Counted from the first letter of the stretch, positions 23,022 to 31,139 are shown. The stretch: 48,110 bases of DNA from Sphingomonadales bacterium (GCA_022844405.1 JALHLV010000029.1:1-48110), one strand, 5' to 3'. The notes: generated from the letters alone by a model not told the origin. Numbers and translations are program-made.

Positions 23022-25589
23022 TCAGAAGTCCGCGGACAGCGTGATGCCGTAGGTCCGCGGCCGGGTCGACTGCTCGAACGAGAACAGGAACGCCACCGGG
23101 GTGACCGACAGGCGCTGCCTGTCGTTGGTGATGTTCTTGCCCCACAGCGAGATGCGGTACTTGCTGTCCGGCGACTCCCAGGAGATCTGGGCGTCGACCA
23201 GCAGCATGGAACGGCGGTCGCCGCGCGGCAGCGGCACGCCCGTCGTCACCATCTTCGAGGTGTAGCCGAAGCTGTTGCCGATGCTGATGTTGCCCATGTC
23301 GCCGATCGGGAAGTCGTAGGTCCAGCCCAGATTGGCGATCAACTCGGGCGCGAACGCGAGCTTCACATTGCTGAAGTCGGTGAAGGTGATCCAGGTGCCG
23401 TTGGGCAGCTGGCTGGCGCCGGGACCGCAGAGCGCGCGACCATTAGCCGGGCTGGAAGTCGGCTCGGGGCCGTCCAGGTCGGCGCAGTAGCTGGTGTACT
23501 TGATGTTGTTGTAGGCCATGTTGGCGTTGATCGTCAGGCCATCCGTCGGGATCACCACCACTTCCAGCTCGACACCGTAGGCGCGGGCGTCGGCGTTGTT
23601 GGAGATGAAGGTCTCCTGGCCCGACGGGTTGTTGGCCGGGCGGATGACCTGGCGCTGCAAGCCCTTCAGCTTCTGGTAGTAGATGTTGCCGTTGAGCTGC
23701 AGCCGGCTGTCGAACCACTCGGTCTTGAAGCCGCCCTCGAAGTTGTCGATCAGCTCTTCGCCATAGGGCGAGCCGACAAAGGTGGTGTAGGCCGCCGCGT
23801 TGTTGACGAAGCCGCCCGACTTGTAGGCGCGCTGCCAGAACGCGAACAGCAGGATGTCGTCACTGACCTTGAAGTTCAGGCCGACGCGCGGGGCGAAATT
23901 GTCCCAGGTGTCGCCTTCCTGGTTTTCCCAGAACGCGAAGCAGGGGGCCGCCGCCGTGCCGAGCACGCCGATGGGCGCGCAGTCCGGGGCGCTGGAATTG
24001 GTCGGGAACCGCGACCAGTCGGAGGTCGGGTCGAGGCCCTGGTTGCGGACGCTGTTGTTCGGGGTCTCGAAGATGTTGAACTTCTTCTCCCACGAATAGC
24101 GCACGCCGGCGACGACGCTGACCCAGTCGGTGATGTGCACCTCGAACTGGGCGTAGGCCGCCCAGGTCTTGCGCTCCTGGCCGTTCTGGTAATACGACAT
24201 CAGCGGGTTGTCGTAGGTGAACTTGCCGATGCCCGGCGTCCACAGGATCTGACCCAGATGGTAGCTGTCGTAGAGGTAGAACACGCCGGCGATCATGTCG
24301 ACGACCTCGGAGAAGTCGGACACGAAGTGGCCCTCGAACTGATAGGTCTCATAGCTCTGGAACCGGGTCGACGAGAAGAAGTCGACGTTGAGGCCGTCGG
24401 TGTCGGTGTTGATCAGGTCGCGCTGGTGCTGGTAGTTGGCCGTGAAGCTGAACGTGCCGAAGCCGGTTGTGTAATCGGCGTTCAGCGTCGCGGTGTAGCT
24501 GTTCAGGTCGCTGTTGTTGTACGGCAGCCCGTAGCCGACCTCGTGCGGATCAGCGGTCTTGTCACGGTCGATGCCAGCCGGACCGTCGCCGAAATAGTTC
24601 AACTGGGCGCCCGGGTAAAAGACCTCCATCAGGTCGGTGTTGCAGTTGTAGGCGGTCGGCGTGCCGACGCCGCCGCACAGCGGGTTGGACGGCGTGCGCG
24701 GGTCATAGACCGGGGCGAGCGATATGGTGCCGTCGCCGCGCTGGCGGATGAACTCGGTGGTCAGCGTAATGTCGAGGGCGTCGTTCGGCGTGAACCGGAA
24801 GCTGGGACGGAAATAGACGTACTTGTTGCCCTGGATGCGGGTGCCCTTCAGATCCTCGTCGACGGTCTGGGTGACGGGATCGTAACCGTCGTTCTTGTAG
24901 AAACCGGAGTCCTTGTAGAACTGGCCGGCAAGGCGCATGGCGAACTTGTCCTGCACGATCGGGATGTTGCCGATCAGGCCGACGACCAGCTTGCCGGGGT
25001 TGCCGTATTGCAGGCTTGCCTTGCCGCTGTACTCGGTGACGTCCGGCTTCTTGGTGGTCAGGGTGATGGCGCCCGAATAGGCGTTGCGGCCGTAGATCGT
25101 GCCCTGCGGGCCGCGCAGCATTTCGACCGATTCGACGTCGAGCAGGTTGGCCACCGCCCAGGCGTTGCGCGGCTGGTAGACGCCGTCGATGAAGATGGCG
25201 ACGTGCGGATCGTCGAAGCTTTCGATGCCCGCCGTGCCGATGCCGCGGACGGTGAACGACGACGCGTTGTGGAACAGGCCCACATGCTGCAGCTGGACCG
25301 ACGGCGCCAGCTTGTTCAGGTCCTCGAGGTTGACCGCGAACTTGCGCTCGATCGCCACGCTCGAGAACGCCGTCACCGGAATCGGCACTTCCTGCACCGA
25401 TTCTTCCTTCTTCTGCGCCGAGGAGATGACCGTCTCGATGCCGCCCTTCTGCGAAAACAGGCTGCCGCTGCCTGCCTGGTCTTGCGCCGGCTGGGCCGGC
25501 GGGTCCTGTGCGTAGGCCGCGCCGGCGGTCAGCATCGCGGCCGCCACGGCCAGTGACGACGCGCGCAACGATAGGGTATTCAATTTCAT
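23022..25589 (-). CDS. TonB-dependent outer-membrane receptor (first of a tandem pair)
   Basis: The 855-residue protein has a signal peptide cleaved after AYA (about residue 27), a TonB-box-like ETVISSA near residue 52, and a plug domain with VRGIG, LRGPQGTIYGRNAYSGAI. A long beta-barrel ends in the terminal Phe needed for outer-membrane assembly. The plug style matches receptors that alphaproteobacteria use for bulky organic substrates as well as iron complexes. It is a close paralogue of the receptor at 26281-28830, and a 485-bp plug segment is identical at DNA level. GGGGAGG precedes its ATG, and an intrinsic terminator follows. Confidence 0.95.
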   Translation of the reverse strand: MKLNTLSLRASSLAVAAAMLTAGAAYAQDPPAQPAQDQAGSGSLFSQKGGIETVISSAQKKEESVQEVPIPVTAFSSVAIERKFAVNLEDLNKLAPSVQLQHVGLFHNASSFTVRGIGTAGIESFDDPHVAIFIDGVYQPRNAWAVANLLDVESVEMLRGPQGTIYGRNAYSGAITLTTKKPDVTEYSGKASLQYGNPGKLVVGLIGNIPIVQDKFAMRLAGQFYKDSGFYKNDGYDPVTQTVDEDLKGTRIQGNKYVYFRPSFRFTPNDALDITLTTEFIRQRGDGTISLAPVYDPRTPSNPLCGGVGTPTAYNCNTDLMEVFYPGAQLNYFGDGPAGIDRDKTADPHEVGYGLPYNNSDLNSYTATLNADYTTGFGTFSFTANYQHQRDLINTDTDGLNVDFFSSTRFQSYETYQFEGHFVSDFSEVVDMIAGVFYLYDSYHLGQILWTPGIGKFTYDNPLMSYYQNGQERKTWAAYAQFEVHITDWVSVVAGVRYSWEKKFNIFETPNNSVRNQGLDPTSDWSRFPTNSSAPDCAPIGVLGTAAAPCFAFWENQEGDTWDNFAPRVGLNFKVSDDILLFAFWQRAYKSGGFVNNAAAYTTFVGSPYGEELIDNFEGGFKTEWFDSRLQLNGNIYYQKLKGLQRQVIRPANNPSGQETFISNNADARAYGVELEVVVIPTDGLTINANMAYNNIKYTSYCADLDGPEPTSSPANGRALCGPGASQLPNGTWITFTDFSNVKLAFAPELIANLGWTYDFPIGDMGNISIGNSFGYTSKMVTTGVPLPRGDRRSMLLVDAQISWESPDSKYRISLWGKNITNDRQRLSVTPVAFLFSFEQSTRPRTYGITLSADF
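24886..25370. repeat. 485-bp block identical to 28145-28629 (copy A)
   Basis: Comparing the two receptor genes base by base, positions 24886-25370 match 28145-28629 without a difference (offset 3259), while sequence on both sides has scattered mismatches. The block covers most of the plug domain. This pattern points to gene conversion or selection for an unchanged plug. Confidence 0.9.
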
Positions 25590-26012
25590 CTCTGGGCCTC
25601 CCCTGGATGCCGCCGCATTCCCCTGAAAGCGCGGCTTAGTTGATCGCGGAACCTGTACTCCGGAACTCTGTCATATCGTCCACCGAACCAGAAATAAAAA
25701 CATCACTGTCCGTAACAGTCGATGAAGTTTGTTTCTTTGTGTGGCTTCTGTGCGTCACTGCCGCCCGGATGGACGGCAGGCACGCGGCAGGCGCCAACAT
25801 GCGCAACGACATCCTGAGCTTCAATCCGTGTCCTCTCCTGACGGCCTGGACACCCGAGTGACCGGACGCCTTATGGTTTGACGTCCGCCACAGTCACATA
25901 CCGTGATTTAATTTCAAATAAAAACAGCAATGACTGTTTTAATATGCCCGGTGTATTTTTTGGTCCGCCCCGAATAGAGGGAAATTGAGGTTTGATGCAG
26001 GTCACTCCATAG
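25590..26012. other. non-coding region between the two TonB receptor genes
   Basis: This stretch of over 400 bases between the receptor start (25589) and the downstream repeat has no credible gene; short open frames in it lack ribosome sites and similarity. It is more AT-rich than the surroundings, especially 25860-25970. It holds a small palindrome with arms AAAACAG and CTGTTTT (25921-25927, 25934-25940). It presumably contains the promoter and regulator sites of the first receptor gene, but I could not pick a convincing -35/-10 pair. Confidence 0.5.
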
Positions 26013-26083
26013 CCGTGTCCCTGAGCCTCGAAGGGCATGCATCCGCGTTCGTGCAAGGCCCTTCGACAGGCTCAGGGACACGG
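26013..26083. repeat. palindromic interspersed repeat, family of the element at 31012
   Basis: The left arm CCGTGTCCCTGAGCCTCGAA (26013-) is mirrored by the right arm ending CTTCGACAGGCTCAGGGACA and CGG at 26083. The left arm lacks a few bases (GAGCCTCGAAGG instead of GAGCCTGTCGAAGG), so this copy is decayed. The same CCTTCGACAAGCTCAGGGACACGG motif occurs at 31012-31085. It lies between the terminator of the second receptor gene and the promoter region of the first. Confidence 0.8.
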
Positions 26084-26195
26084 TGAAAGTTATGTTTTGC
26101 CCGACGAAAGCTGATGAACAACTACGCTGGCCTCCAGATCCCCCACCATTCCGCGATGAACCGTTTCTTGGTTCGGTGGTGGCGGTAGGCACATG

Positions 26196-26225
26196 AAAAG
26201 AGCGCCAGCGTTGCCGCTGGCGCTC
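26196..26225 (-). terminator. rho-independent terminator of the second TonB receptor gene
   Basis: Minus-strand arms 26225-26215 and 26210-26200 (GAGCGCCAGCG type, 11 bp, perfect) enclose a GCAA tetraloop and are followed by TTTT (26199-26196). It sits 55 bases past the receptor stop. The geometry matches the terminator of the sister receptor, although the stem sequence differs. Confidence 0.88.
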
Positions 26226-26280
26226 TCGTTTCCGTGACCGGGCCGGCTTGACGCCGGCCCGGTAACCCTGGTCCTTGACC

Positions 26281-28830
26281 TTAGAAGTCGGCGGTCAGGG
26301 TAATGCCGTAGGTCCGCGGCGTGGTGCCCTGCTCGAACGAGAACAGGAACGCCACCGGGGTGACCGAGAGACGCTCGATCTCGTTGGTCAGGTTCTTGCC
26401 CCACAGCGAGACGCGGTACTTGCTATCCGGCGACTCCCAGCTGATCTGGGCGTCGACCAGCAGCATGGAACGCCGGTCGCCCCGCGGCAGGAACACACCC
26501 GTCGTCGCCATCTTGGAGGTGTAGCCGAAGCTGTTGCCGATGCTGATGTTGCCCATGTCGCCGATCGGGAAGTCGTAGGTCCAGCCCAGGTTGGCGATCA
26601 GCTTGGGCGCGAAGCCCAACTTCAGGTCGCTGAAGTCGGTGAACGCGATCCAGGTGCCGTTGGGCAACTGGGTGGCGCCCGGGCCGCAGAGCCCGCGACC
26701 ATTGGCCGGCGTCGCGAACGGCTCGGGGCCGTCCAGGTCGGCGCAGTAGCTGGTGTACTTGATGTCGTTGTAGGCCATGTTGGCGTTGATGGTCAGGCCG
26801 TCGACCGGAATCAGCACCACTTCAAGCTCGACGCCGTAGGCGCGGGCGTCGGCGTTGTTGGAGATGAAGGTCTCCTGGCCGGACGGGTTGTTGGCCGGGC
26901 GGATGACCTGGCGCTGCAGGCCCTTCAGCTTCTGATAGTAGATGTTGCCGTTGAACTGCAGCCGGCTGTCGAACCACTCGGTCTTGAAACCGCCCTCGAA
27001 GTTGTCGATCAGCTCTTCGCCATAGGGCGAGCCGATGAAGGTGGTGTAGGCCGAGGCGTTGTTGACGAAGCCGCCGGACTTGTAGGCGCGCTGCCAGAAC
27101 GCGAACAGCAGCACGTCGTCGCTGACCTTGAAGTTCAGGCCGACGCGCGGGGCGAAGTTGTCCCAGGTGTCGCCTTCCTGGTTCTCCCACAAGGCGTAGC
27201 AGGGCGCGGCCGCTGTGCCCAGGGTGCCGATCGGCGAGCAGGCCGGGGCGCTGCTGTTCATCGGGAACCGCGAAAAGTCGGATTTGGGGTCGAGACCCTG
27301 GTTGCGGACCGAGTTATTCGGGGCCGAGAAGATGTTGTACTTCTTCTCCCACGAATAGCGGACACCGGCGACGGCGCTGACCCAGTCGGTGATGTGCACC
27401 TCGACCTGGGCATAGGCCGCCCAGGTTTTGCGCTCCTGGCCGTTCTGGAAGTAGGACATCAGCGGGTTGTCCAGGGTGAACCGGCCGATGCCCGGCGTCC
27501 ACAGAACCTGGCCCAACTGATAGCTGTCATAGAGGTAGAACACGCCGGCGATCAGGTCGACGACTTCGGAGAAGTCCGACACGAAATGACCTTCGAACTG
27601 GTAGGTCTCGTAGGTCTGGAACCGGGTCGACGCGAAGAAGTCGACGTTGAGGCCGTCGGTGTCGGTATTGATCAGGTCGCGCTGGTGCTGGTAGTTGCCG
27701 GTCAGGCTGAAGGTACCGAAATCGGTGGTGTAGTCGGCGTTCAGCGTGGCGGTGTAGCTGTTCAGGTCCGAGCTGTTGTAGGGCAGGTTATAGCCGACCT
27801 CGAACGGATCGTTGTTCTTGTCCTTGTCGATGCCCAGGCCAGCGTCGCCGAAATAGTTCAACTGGGCGCCCGGGTAAAAGACCTGCATCAGGTCGGTGTT
27901 GCAGTTGTAGGCGGTCGGCGTGCCGAGGCCGCCGCACAGCGGGTTGGACGGCGTGCGCGGGTCATAGACCGGGGCGAGCGACACGGTGCCGTCGCCGCGT
28001 TGGCGGATGAACTCGGTGGTCAGCGTGATGTCGAGGGCGTCGTTCGGCGTGAGCCGGAAGCTCGGCCGGAAATAGACGTACTTGTTGCCCTGGATGCGGG
28101 TGCCCTTCAGATCCTCGTCGACGGTCTGGGTGATGGGATCATAGCCGTCGTTCTTGTAGAAACCGGAGTCCTTGTAGAACTGGCCGGCAAGGCGCATGGC
28201 GAACTTGTCCTGCACGATCGGGATGTTGCCGATCAGGCCGACGACCAGCTTGCCGGGGTTGCCGTATTGCAGGCTTGCCTTGCCGCTGTACTCGGTGACG
28301 TCCGGCTTCTTGGTGGTCAGGGTGATGGCGCCCGAATAGGCGTTGCGGCCGTAGATCGTGCCCTGCGGGCCGCGCAGCATTTCGACCGATTCGACGTCGA
28401 GCAGGTTGGCCACCGCCCAGGCGTTGCGCGGCTGGTAGACGCCGTCGATGAAGATGGCGACGTGCGGATCGTCGAAGCTTTCGATGCCCGCCGTGCCGAT
28501 GCCGCGGACGGTGAACGACGACGCGTTGTGGAACAGGCCCACATGCTGCAGCTGGACCGACGGCGCCAGCTTGTTCAGGTCCTCGAGGTTGACCGCGAAC
28601 TTGCGCTCGATCGCCACGCTCGAGAACGCGGTCACCGGAATCGGCACTTCCTGCACCGACTCTTCTTTCTTCTGCGCCGAGGAGATGACCGTCTCGATCC
28701 CGCCCTTCTGCGAGAACAGACTCTGGTCACCGGGCTGATTCGCTGGCGGCGGATCCTGCGCATAGGCCGCGCCGGCGCTCAGAATCGCGGCCGTCACGGC
28801 CAGCGACGTCGTTAACTTCATGGATTTCAT
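26281..28830 (-). CDS. TonB-dependent outer-membrane receptor (second of a tandem pair)
   Basis: The 849-residue protein has the same architecture as its neighbour: signal peptide cleaved after AYA (about residue 24), TonB-box-like ETVISSA, plug with LRGPQGTIYGRNAYSGAI, barrel, and terminal Phe. The start is set at the ATG at 28830, 6 bases after GGGGGGA; an ATG at 28836 lies too close to that site. The two receptors differ mainly in barrel loops, such as the DAGLGIDKDKNNDPFE segment, so they may bind related but different ligands. A hairpin with a T-run in the leader suggests premature-termination control. Confidence 0.95.
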   Translation of the reverse strand: MKSMKLTTSLAVTAAILSAGAAYAQDPPPANQPGDQSLFSQKGGIETVISSAQKKEESVQEVPIPVTAFSSVAIERKFAVNLEDLNKLAPSVQLQHVGLFHNASSFTVRGIGTAGIESFDDPHVAIFIDGVYQPRNAWAVANLLDVESVEMLRGPQGTIYGRNAYSGAITLTTKKPDVTEYSGKASLQYGNPGKLVVGLIGNIPIVQDKFAMRLAGQFYKDSGFYKNDGYDPITQTVDEDLKGTRIQGNKYVYFRPSFRLTPNDALDITLTTEFIRQRGDGTVSLAPVYDPRTPSNPLCGGLGTPTAYNCNTDLMQVFYPGAQLNYFGDAGLGIDKDKNNDPFEVGYNLPYNSSDLNSYTATLNADYTTDFGTFSLTGNYQHQRDLINTDTDGLNVDFFASTRFQTYETYQFEGHFVSDFSEVVDLIAGVFYLYDSYQLGQVLWTPGIGRFTLDNPLMSYFQNGQERKTWAAYAQVEVHITDWVSAVAGVRYSWEKKYNIFSAPNNSVRNQGLDPKSDFSRFPMNSSAPACSPIGTLGTAAAPCYALWENQEGDTWDNFAPRVGLNFKVSDDVLLFAFWQRAYKSGGFVNNASAYTTFIGSPYGEELIDNFEGGFKTEWFDSRLQFNGNIYYQKLKGLQRQVIRPANNPSGQETFISNNADARAYGVELEVVLIPVDGLTINANMAYNDIKYTSYCADLDGPEPFATPANGRGLCGPGATQLPNGTWIAFTDFSDLKLGFAPKLIANLGWTYDFPIGDMGNISIGNSFGYTSKMATTGVFLPRGDRRSMLLVDAQISWESPDSKYRVSLWGKNLTNEIERLSVTPVAFLFSFEQGTTPRTYGITLTADF
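28145..28629. repeat. 485-bp block identical to 24886-25370 (copy B)
   Basis: This is the second copy of the perfectly identical plug-domain segment. The first mismatches are at the base pair 25371/28630 on one side and just before 24886/28145 on the other. Confidence 0.9.
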
Positions 28831-28849
28831 GGGCATTCCCCCCGGTTTC

Positions 28850-28881
28850 AAAAAAAGCGGAGAGCCCCGTTGGGACTCCGC
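28850..28881 (-). terminator. terminator-like hairpin in the leader of the second TonB receptor gene
   Basis: On the minus strand, GCGGAG (28881-28876) pairs with CTCCGC (28862-28857). An inner CCC/GGG helix is present, and seven T residues follow (28856-28850). It ends only 20 bases before the receptor start codon and no other minus-strand gene precedes it. It therefore looks like an attenuator rather than the end of a neighbouring operon. The inner stem is imperfect. A ligand-binding domain or leader peptide upstream has not been recognised. Confidence 0.5.
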
Positions 28882-29138
28882 GCCGTAGCGTTGCTTGTTC
28901 TTGGTTCTTGCTGGTTTTTACACCAGGGTGCAGGATTGAAAAACAATAAACTTATAATCTGCTTTTAAACATTGGCCCTGTGATATTTTTGCATCTTCTG
29001 CCGGTTTTTTTTGGACGGCGCCCTGCGGTCCACGCCAAATCGGGGCGGGCAACGCCCTTTTTTCTTTACCTTTGCGCGGTCCACGGCGGCGCGCTAGGCT
29101 TCGCCGCGCACCAAACGGAACGACCAGGGGAGAGCTTC
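28882..29138. other. AT-rich divergent control region between receptor and NTF2-like operon
   Basis: This stretch has no gene. The segment 28935-28970 is AT-rich for this genome (contains CAATAAACTTATAATCTGC), and two T-runs lie at 28985-29013. Promoters for the minus-strand receptor gene and the plus-strand NTF2-like gene are expected here, for example with the TATAAG hexamer on the minus strand. No -35 match was good enough to call one. Confidence 0.4.
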
Positions 29139-29648
29139 ATGTCAGACGCCGCGCAACGCGCGCTCGATCACATCGACATCTACACCACCATGTCACGCTA
29201 CTGCCACGGCGTGGACCGCTGCGACCTCGCCATCCTGAAGTCGGCGTTCTGGCCCGACGCCACCTGCAACTATTCCGACCAGGACATCGACGCCATGACC
29301 TGGGCCGAGAACTGCGTCAAGGGCATCAGCCAGATGGAGCGCACGCTGCACACCATCGGCAACCACTGGATCAAGCTGGACGGCGACAAGGCGACTGGCG
29401 AGACCTACTGCCTGGCCTACCACCTGCTGAAGAACGAACAGGGCGTGCTGACCGACATGCTGGTGGGCGGCCGCTACCTGGACCACTTCGAGAAGCGTGG
29501 CGGCGAATGGAAGATCAAGAGCCGCTTCTATACCATGGACTGGAACCACAACATCCCGTCCACCGGCAACTGGACAAGCGGCATGCTCGGCGGCCTGAAT
29601 ACCGGCGCGCGCACGCCCAACGACCATTACGACCGCGTCTTCGGCTGA
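29139..29648 (+). CDS. NTF2-like (SnoaL/LinA-type) protein, first gene of a four-gene operon
   Basis: The 169-residue protein belongs with the three NTF2-like proteins at 21.2-22.9 kb: IDIYTTMSRYCHGVDRCD, FWPDATCNY, HTIGNHWIKLDGDKA and VGGRYLDHFEKRGGEWKIKSRF. The Asp in GVDRCD and the His in HTIGN again match a LinA-type pair. AGGGGAG lies 8 bases before the ATG at 29139. The next three genes follow within 4 bases or overlap, so the four form an operon divergent from the second TonB receptor. A dehydratase or isomerase role is inferred only. Confidence 0.83.
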   Translation: MSDAAQRALDHIDIYTTMSRYCHGVDRCDLAILKSAFWPDATCNYSDQDIDAMTWAENCVKGISQMERTLHTIGNHWIKLDGDKATGETYCLAYHLLKNEQGVLTDMLVGGRYLDHFEKRGGEWKIKSRFYTMDWNHNIPSTGNWTSGMLGGLNTGARTPNDHYDRVFG

Positions 29649-29652
29649 TCCC

Positions 29653-29901
29653 ATGGACACCATCGACTGGTTCGCCTGGCGCATCATCATCGGCCTGGGC
29701 TGCATGTGGCTGGGCGGCGGCATCTTCATCGTCAAGGGGCTGCCGCGCCAGTTGAGGCGCGGCCCGCAGCCGACGGCGCCCAAGAGCACGCCTGAGCGGT
29801 TCGGCCTGTTCTGGCTGGACCAGTACTGCTACATCGGCCTGACCCTGCTGATCGGCGGCCTTGTGCTGGTGCTGATCAGCCTGGTCGGCGGGCGCGGATA
29901 G
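29653..29901 (+). CDS. small two-helix membrane protein of unknown function
   Basis: The 82-residue protein has two hydrophobic segments (about residues 10-27 and 60-78) joined by a positively charged, Pro-rich loop (RQLRRGPQPTAPKS), predicting a hairpin with the loop in the cytoplasm. I do not recognise a family. It starts 4 bases after the NTF2-like gene and ends 4 bases before the flavin reductase gene, so it is almost certainly co-translated with them. It may anchor or organise the neighbouring enzymes, but nothing in the sequence proves it. Confidence 0.65.
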   Translation: MDTIDWFAWRIIIGLGCMWLGGGIFIVKGLPRQLRRGPQPTAPKSTPERFGLFWLDQYCYIGLTLLIGGLVLVLISLVGGRG

Positions 29902-29905
29902 GGCG

Positions 29906-30559
29906 ATGGATTTCGACTTCCGCAACATGGAGCGCATGGACCGCTACAAGCTGATGGTGTCGTCCATCGTGCCGCGGCCCATCGCGCTGGTGACCACCAT
30001 CAGCCGCGACGGCATCGTCAACACCGCCCCGTTCAGCTTCTTCAACGCGGTGAGCGCCGAACCGCCGCTGGTGGTGCTGGGCCTCGAGGTCACCGACTAC
30101 GCGCCGCGCAAGGATACTGGCGACAACATCCGCGACAGCGGCGAGTTCGTCGTCAGCCTGGTGAGCGAGACCATCGCGCCGCAGATGAACCTGTGCGCCA
30201 TGGACTTCCCCACCGACGAGGACGAGATGGCCCAAAGCGGCCTGACCGCCGCGCCCAGCACGATCGTGAAGCCGCCCTATGTCAAGGAATCGCCGGTCAG
30301 CTTCGAGTGCAAGCGCGTGGTGACCATGGAAGTGGGCACCGGCAACCGCGTCGTCATCGGCGAGGTGGTCTACATGCATGTCGACGACCGGTTCATCGAC
30401 AGCGAGAAGATGTATGTGGACGCGCCCGCCATGCAGCTGATCGGCCGCATGCACGGCCGTGGCTGGTACGTCAGGACGGGGGACGCGTTCGACATGCCAC
30501 GCATCGACTACAGGGTGTGGGCGGCCGAACGCGACAGGAAGAGGGGAACACGAGGATGA
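29906..30559 (+). CDS. flavin reductase-like FMN-binding protein
   Basis: The 217-residue protein has the split-barrel FMN-binding pattern: VSSIVPRPIALVTTISRDGIVNTAPFSFFNAVSAEPP near the start, NLCAMDFP and FECKRVV in the middle. This is the branch containing DIM6/NTAB-type flavoproteins. Members either deliver reduced flavin to a monooxygenase or act as oxidoreductases themselves. It might supply electrons for a local oxygenase, but the window has no flavin-dependent monooxygenase. It overlaps the next (MAPEG) gene by 4 bases (ATGA). Confidence 0.85.
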   Translation: MDFDFRNMERMDRYKLMVSSIVPRPIALVTTISRDGIVNTAPFSFFNAVSAEPPLVVLGLEVTDYAPRKDTGDNIRDSGEFVVSLVSETIAPQMNLCAMDFPTDEDEMAQSGLTAAPSTIVKPPYVKESPVSFECKRVVTMEVGTGNRVVIGEVVYMHVDDRFIDSEKMYVDAPAMQLIGRMHGRGWYVRTGDAFDMPRIDYRVWAAERDRKRGTRG

Positions 30560-30951
30560 ACACGCCGGGCATACCGATCACGCTGTTCTACGCCGGCATC
30601 ATGGGACTGCTGGCCGTGGCGCTCGCCACCCAGGTGCTGTGGGCGCGCATCAACGCCAAGAAGCTGCCGGACTGGAAGCCCGACACCACCATGCGGGTGC
30701 AGGCCAACTTCGTCGAGAACGTGCCGCTGGCGCTGATCCTGCTGTACCTGCTCGAAGCCGGCGGCGCGCCCGTCCCGATCGTCCATGTGCTGGGCGGCGC
30801 GCTGGTGATCGCCCGCCTGCTCCACACGTGGGGCTACAGCAGCAACCCCGGCGCGACCTATCCGCGGCTGATCGGTGCCCAGGTCACCTTCCTGCTGCTG
30901 TCGATCATGGGCTTCGGCGCCATCTACCTGTCGCTCGCGCCGAGGTTTTAG
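30556..30951 (+). CDS. MAPEG family protein
   Basis: The 131-residue protein has the normal MAPEG size with four hydrophobic segments. Its signature, MRVQANFVENVPLALILLYLLE, is the conserved Arg-x-x-Ala-Asn-x-x-Glu-Asn helix that in microsomal GSTs contacts glutathione. HTWGYSS precedes the last two helices. It is the fourth gene of the operon starting at 29139 and overlaps the flavin reductase gene by 4 bases. With the MAPEG/GST pair at 14.7-16.1 kb this makes a second glutathione-linked membrane protein in the region. Confidence 0.85.
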   Translation: MNTPGIPITLFYAGIMGLLAVALATQVLWARINAKKLPDWKPDTTMRVQANFVENVPLALILLYLLEAGGAPVPIVHVLGGALVIARLLHTWGYSSNPGATYPRLIGAQVTFLLLSIMGFGAIYLSLAPRF

Positions 30952-31011
30952 GGCACGCGCCGGGTGATACCCGCCTCGCGCGCCGCACTCGTCATGCGGG
31001 AATAATCCTTA

Positions 31012-31085
31012 CCGTGTCCCCGAGCTTGTCGAAGGGCCTTGCACGAGCGCTGGAGCAAGGCCCTTCGACAAGCTCAGGGACACGG
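31012..31085. repeat. palindromic interspersed repeat, intact copy
   Basis: The left arm CCGTGTCCCCGAGCTTGTCG (31012-) and the right arm ending CAAGCTCAGGGACACGG at 31085 form an almost perfect inverted repeat of about 30 bases around a short centre (ACGAGCGCTGGA). It lies between the convergent MAPEG and enoyl-CoA hydratase genes and may end transcription from the plus-strand operon. It shares its core with the decayed copy at 26013-26083. Confidence 0.85.
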
Positions 31086-31104
31086 ATAAAGGGGAGGCTT
31101 GCAT

Positions 31105-31139
31105 AGAAATAAAGGGCGCGGCCATCGCTGACCGCGCCC
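31105..31139 (-). terminator. rho-independent terminator of the enoyl-CoA hydratase gene
   Basis: On the minus strand a 10-bp stem (31139-31130 with 31123-31114, GGGCGCGGTC against GGCCGCGCCC, one G.U pair) with a 6-base loop is followed by TTTATTT. It begins 25 bases after the hydratase stop codon. Confidence 0.8.

Noticed and set aside
22842-25556. Open frame of about 900 codons on the plus strand opposite the first TonB receptor gene
   Set aside because: It is a shadow of a high-GC gene. The minus-strand frame has a signal peptide, plug and barrel motifs and a terminal Phe; the plus-strand frame gives a low-complexity Val/Ala/Arg/Asp-rich sequence without domains. The same shadow recurs opposite the second receptor.
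25636-25824. A 62-codon minus-strand frame upstream of the first TonB receptor
   Set aside because: It uses a TTG start without a ribosome site, has no recognisable domain, and lies in the AT-rich control region.
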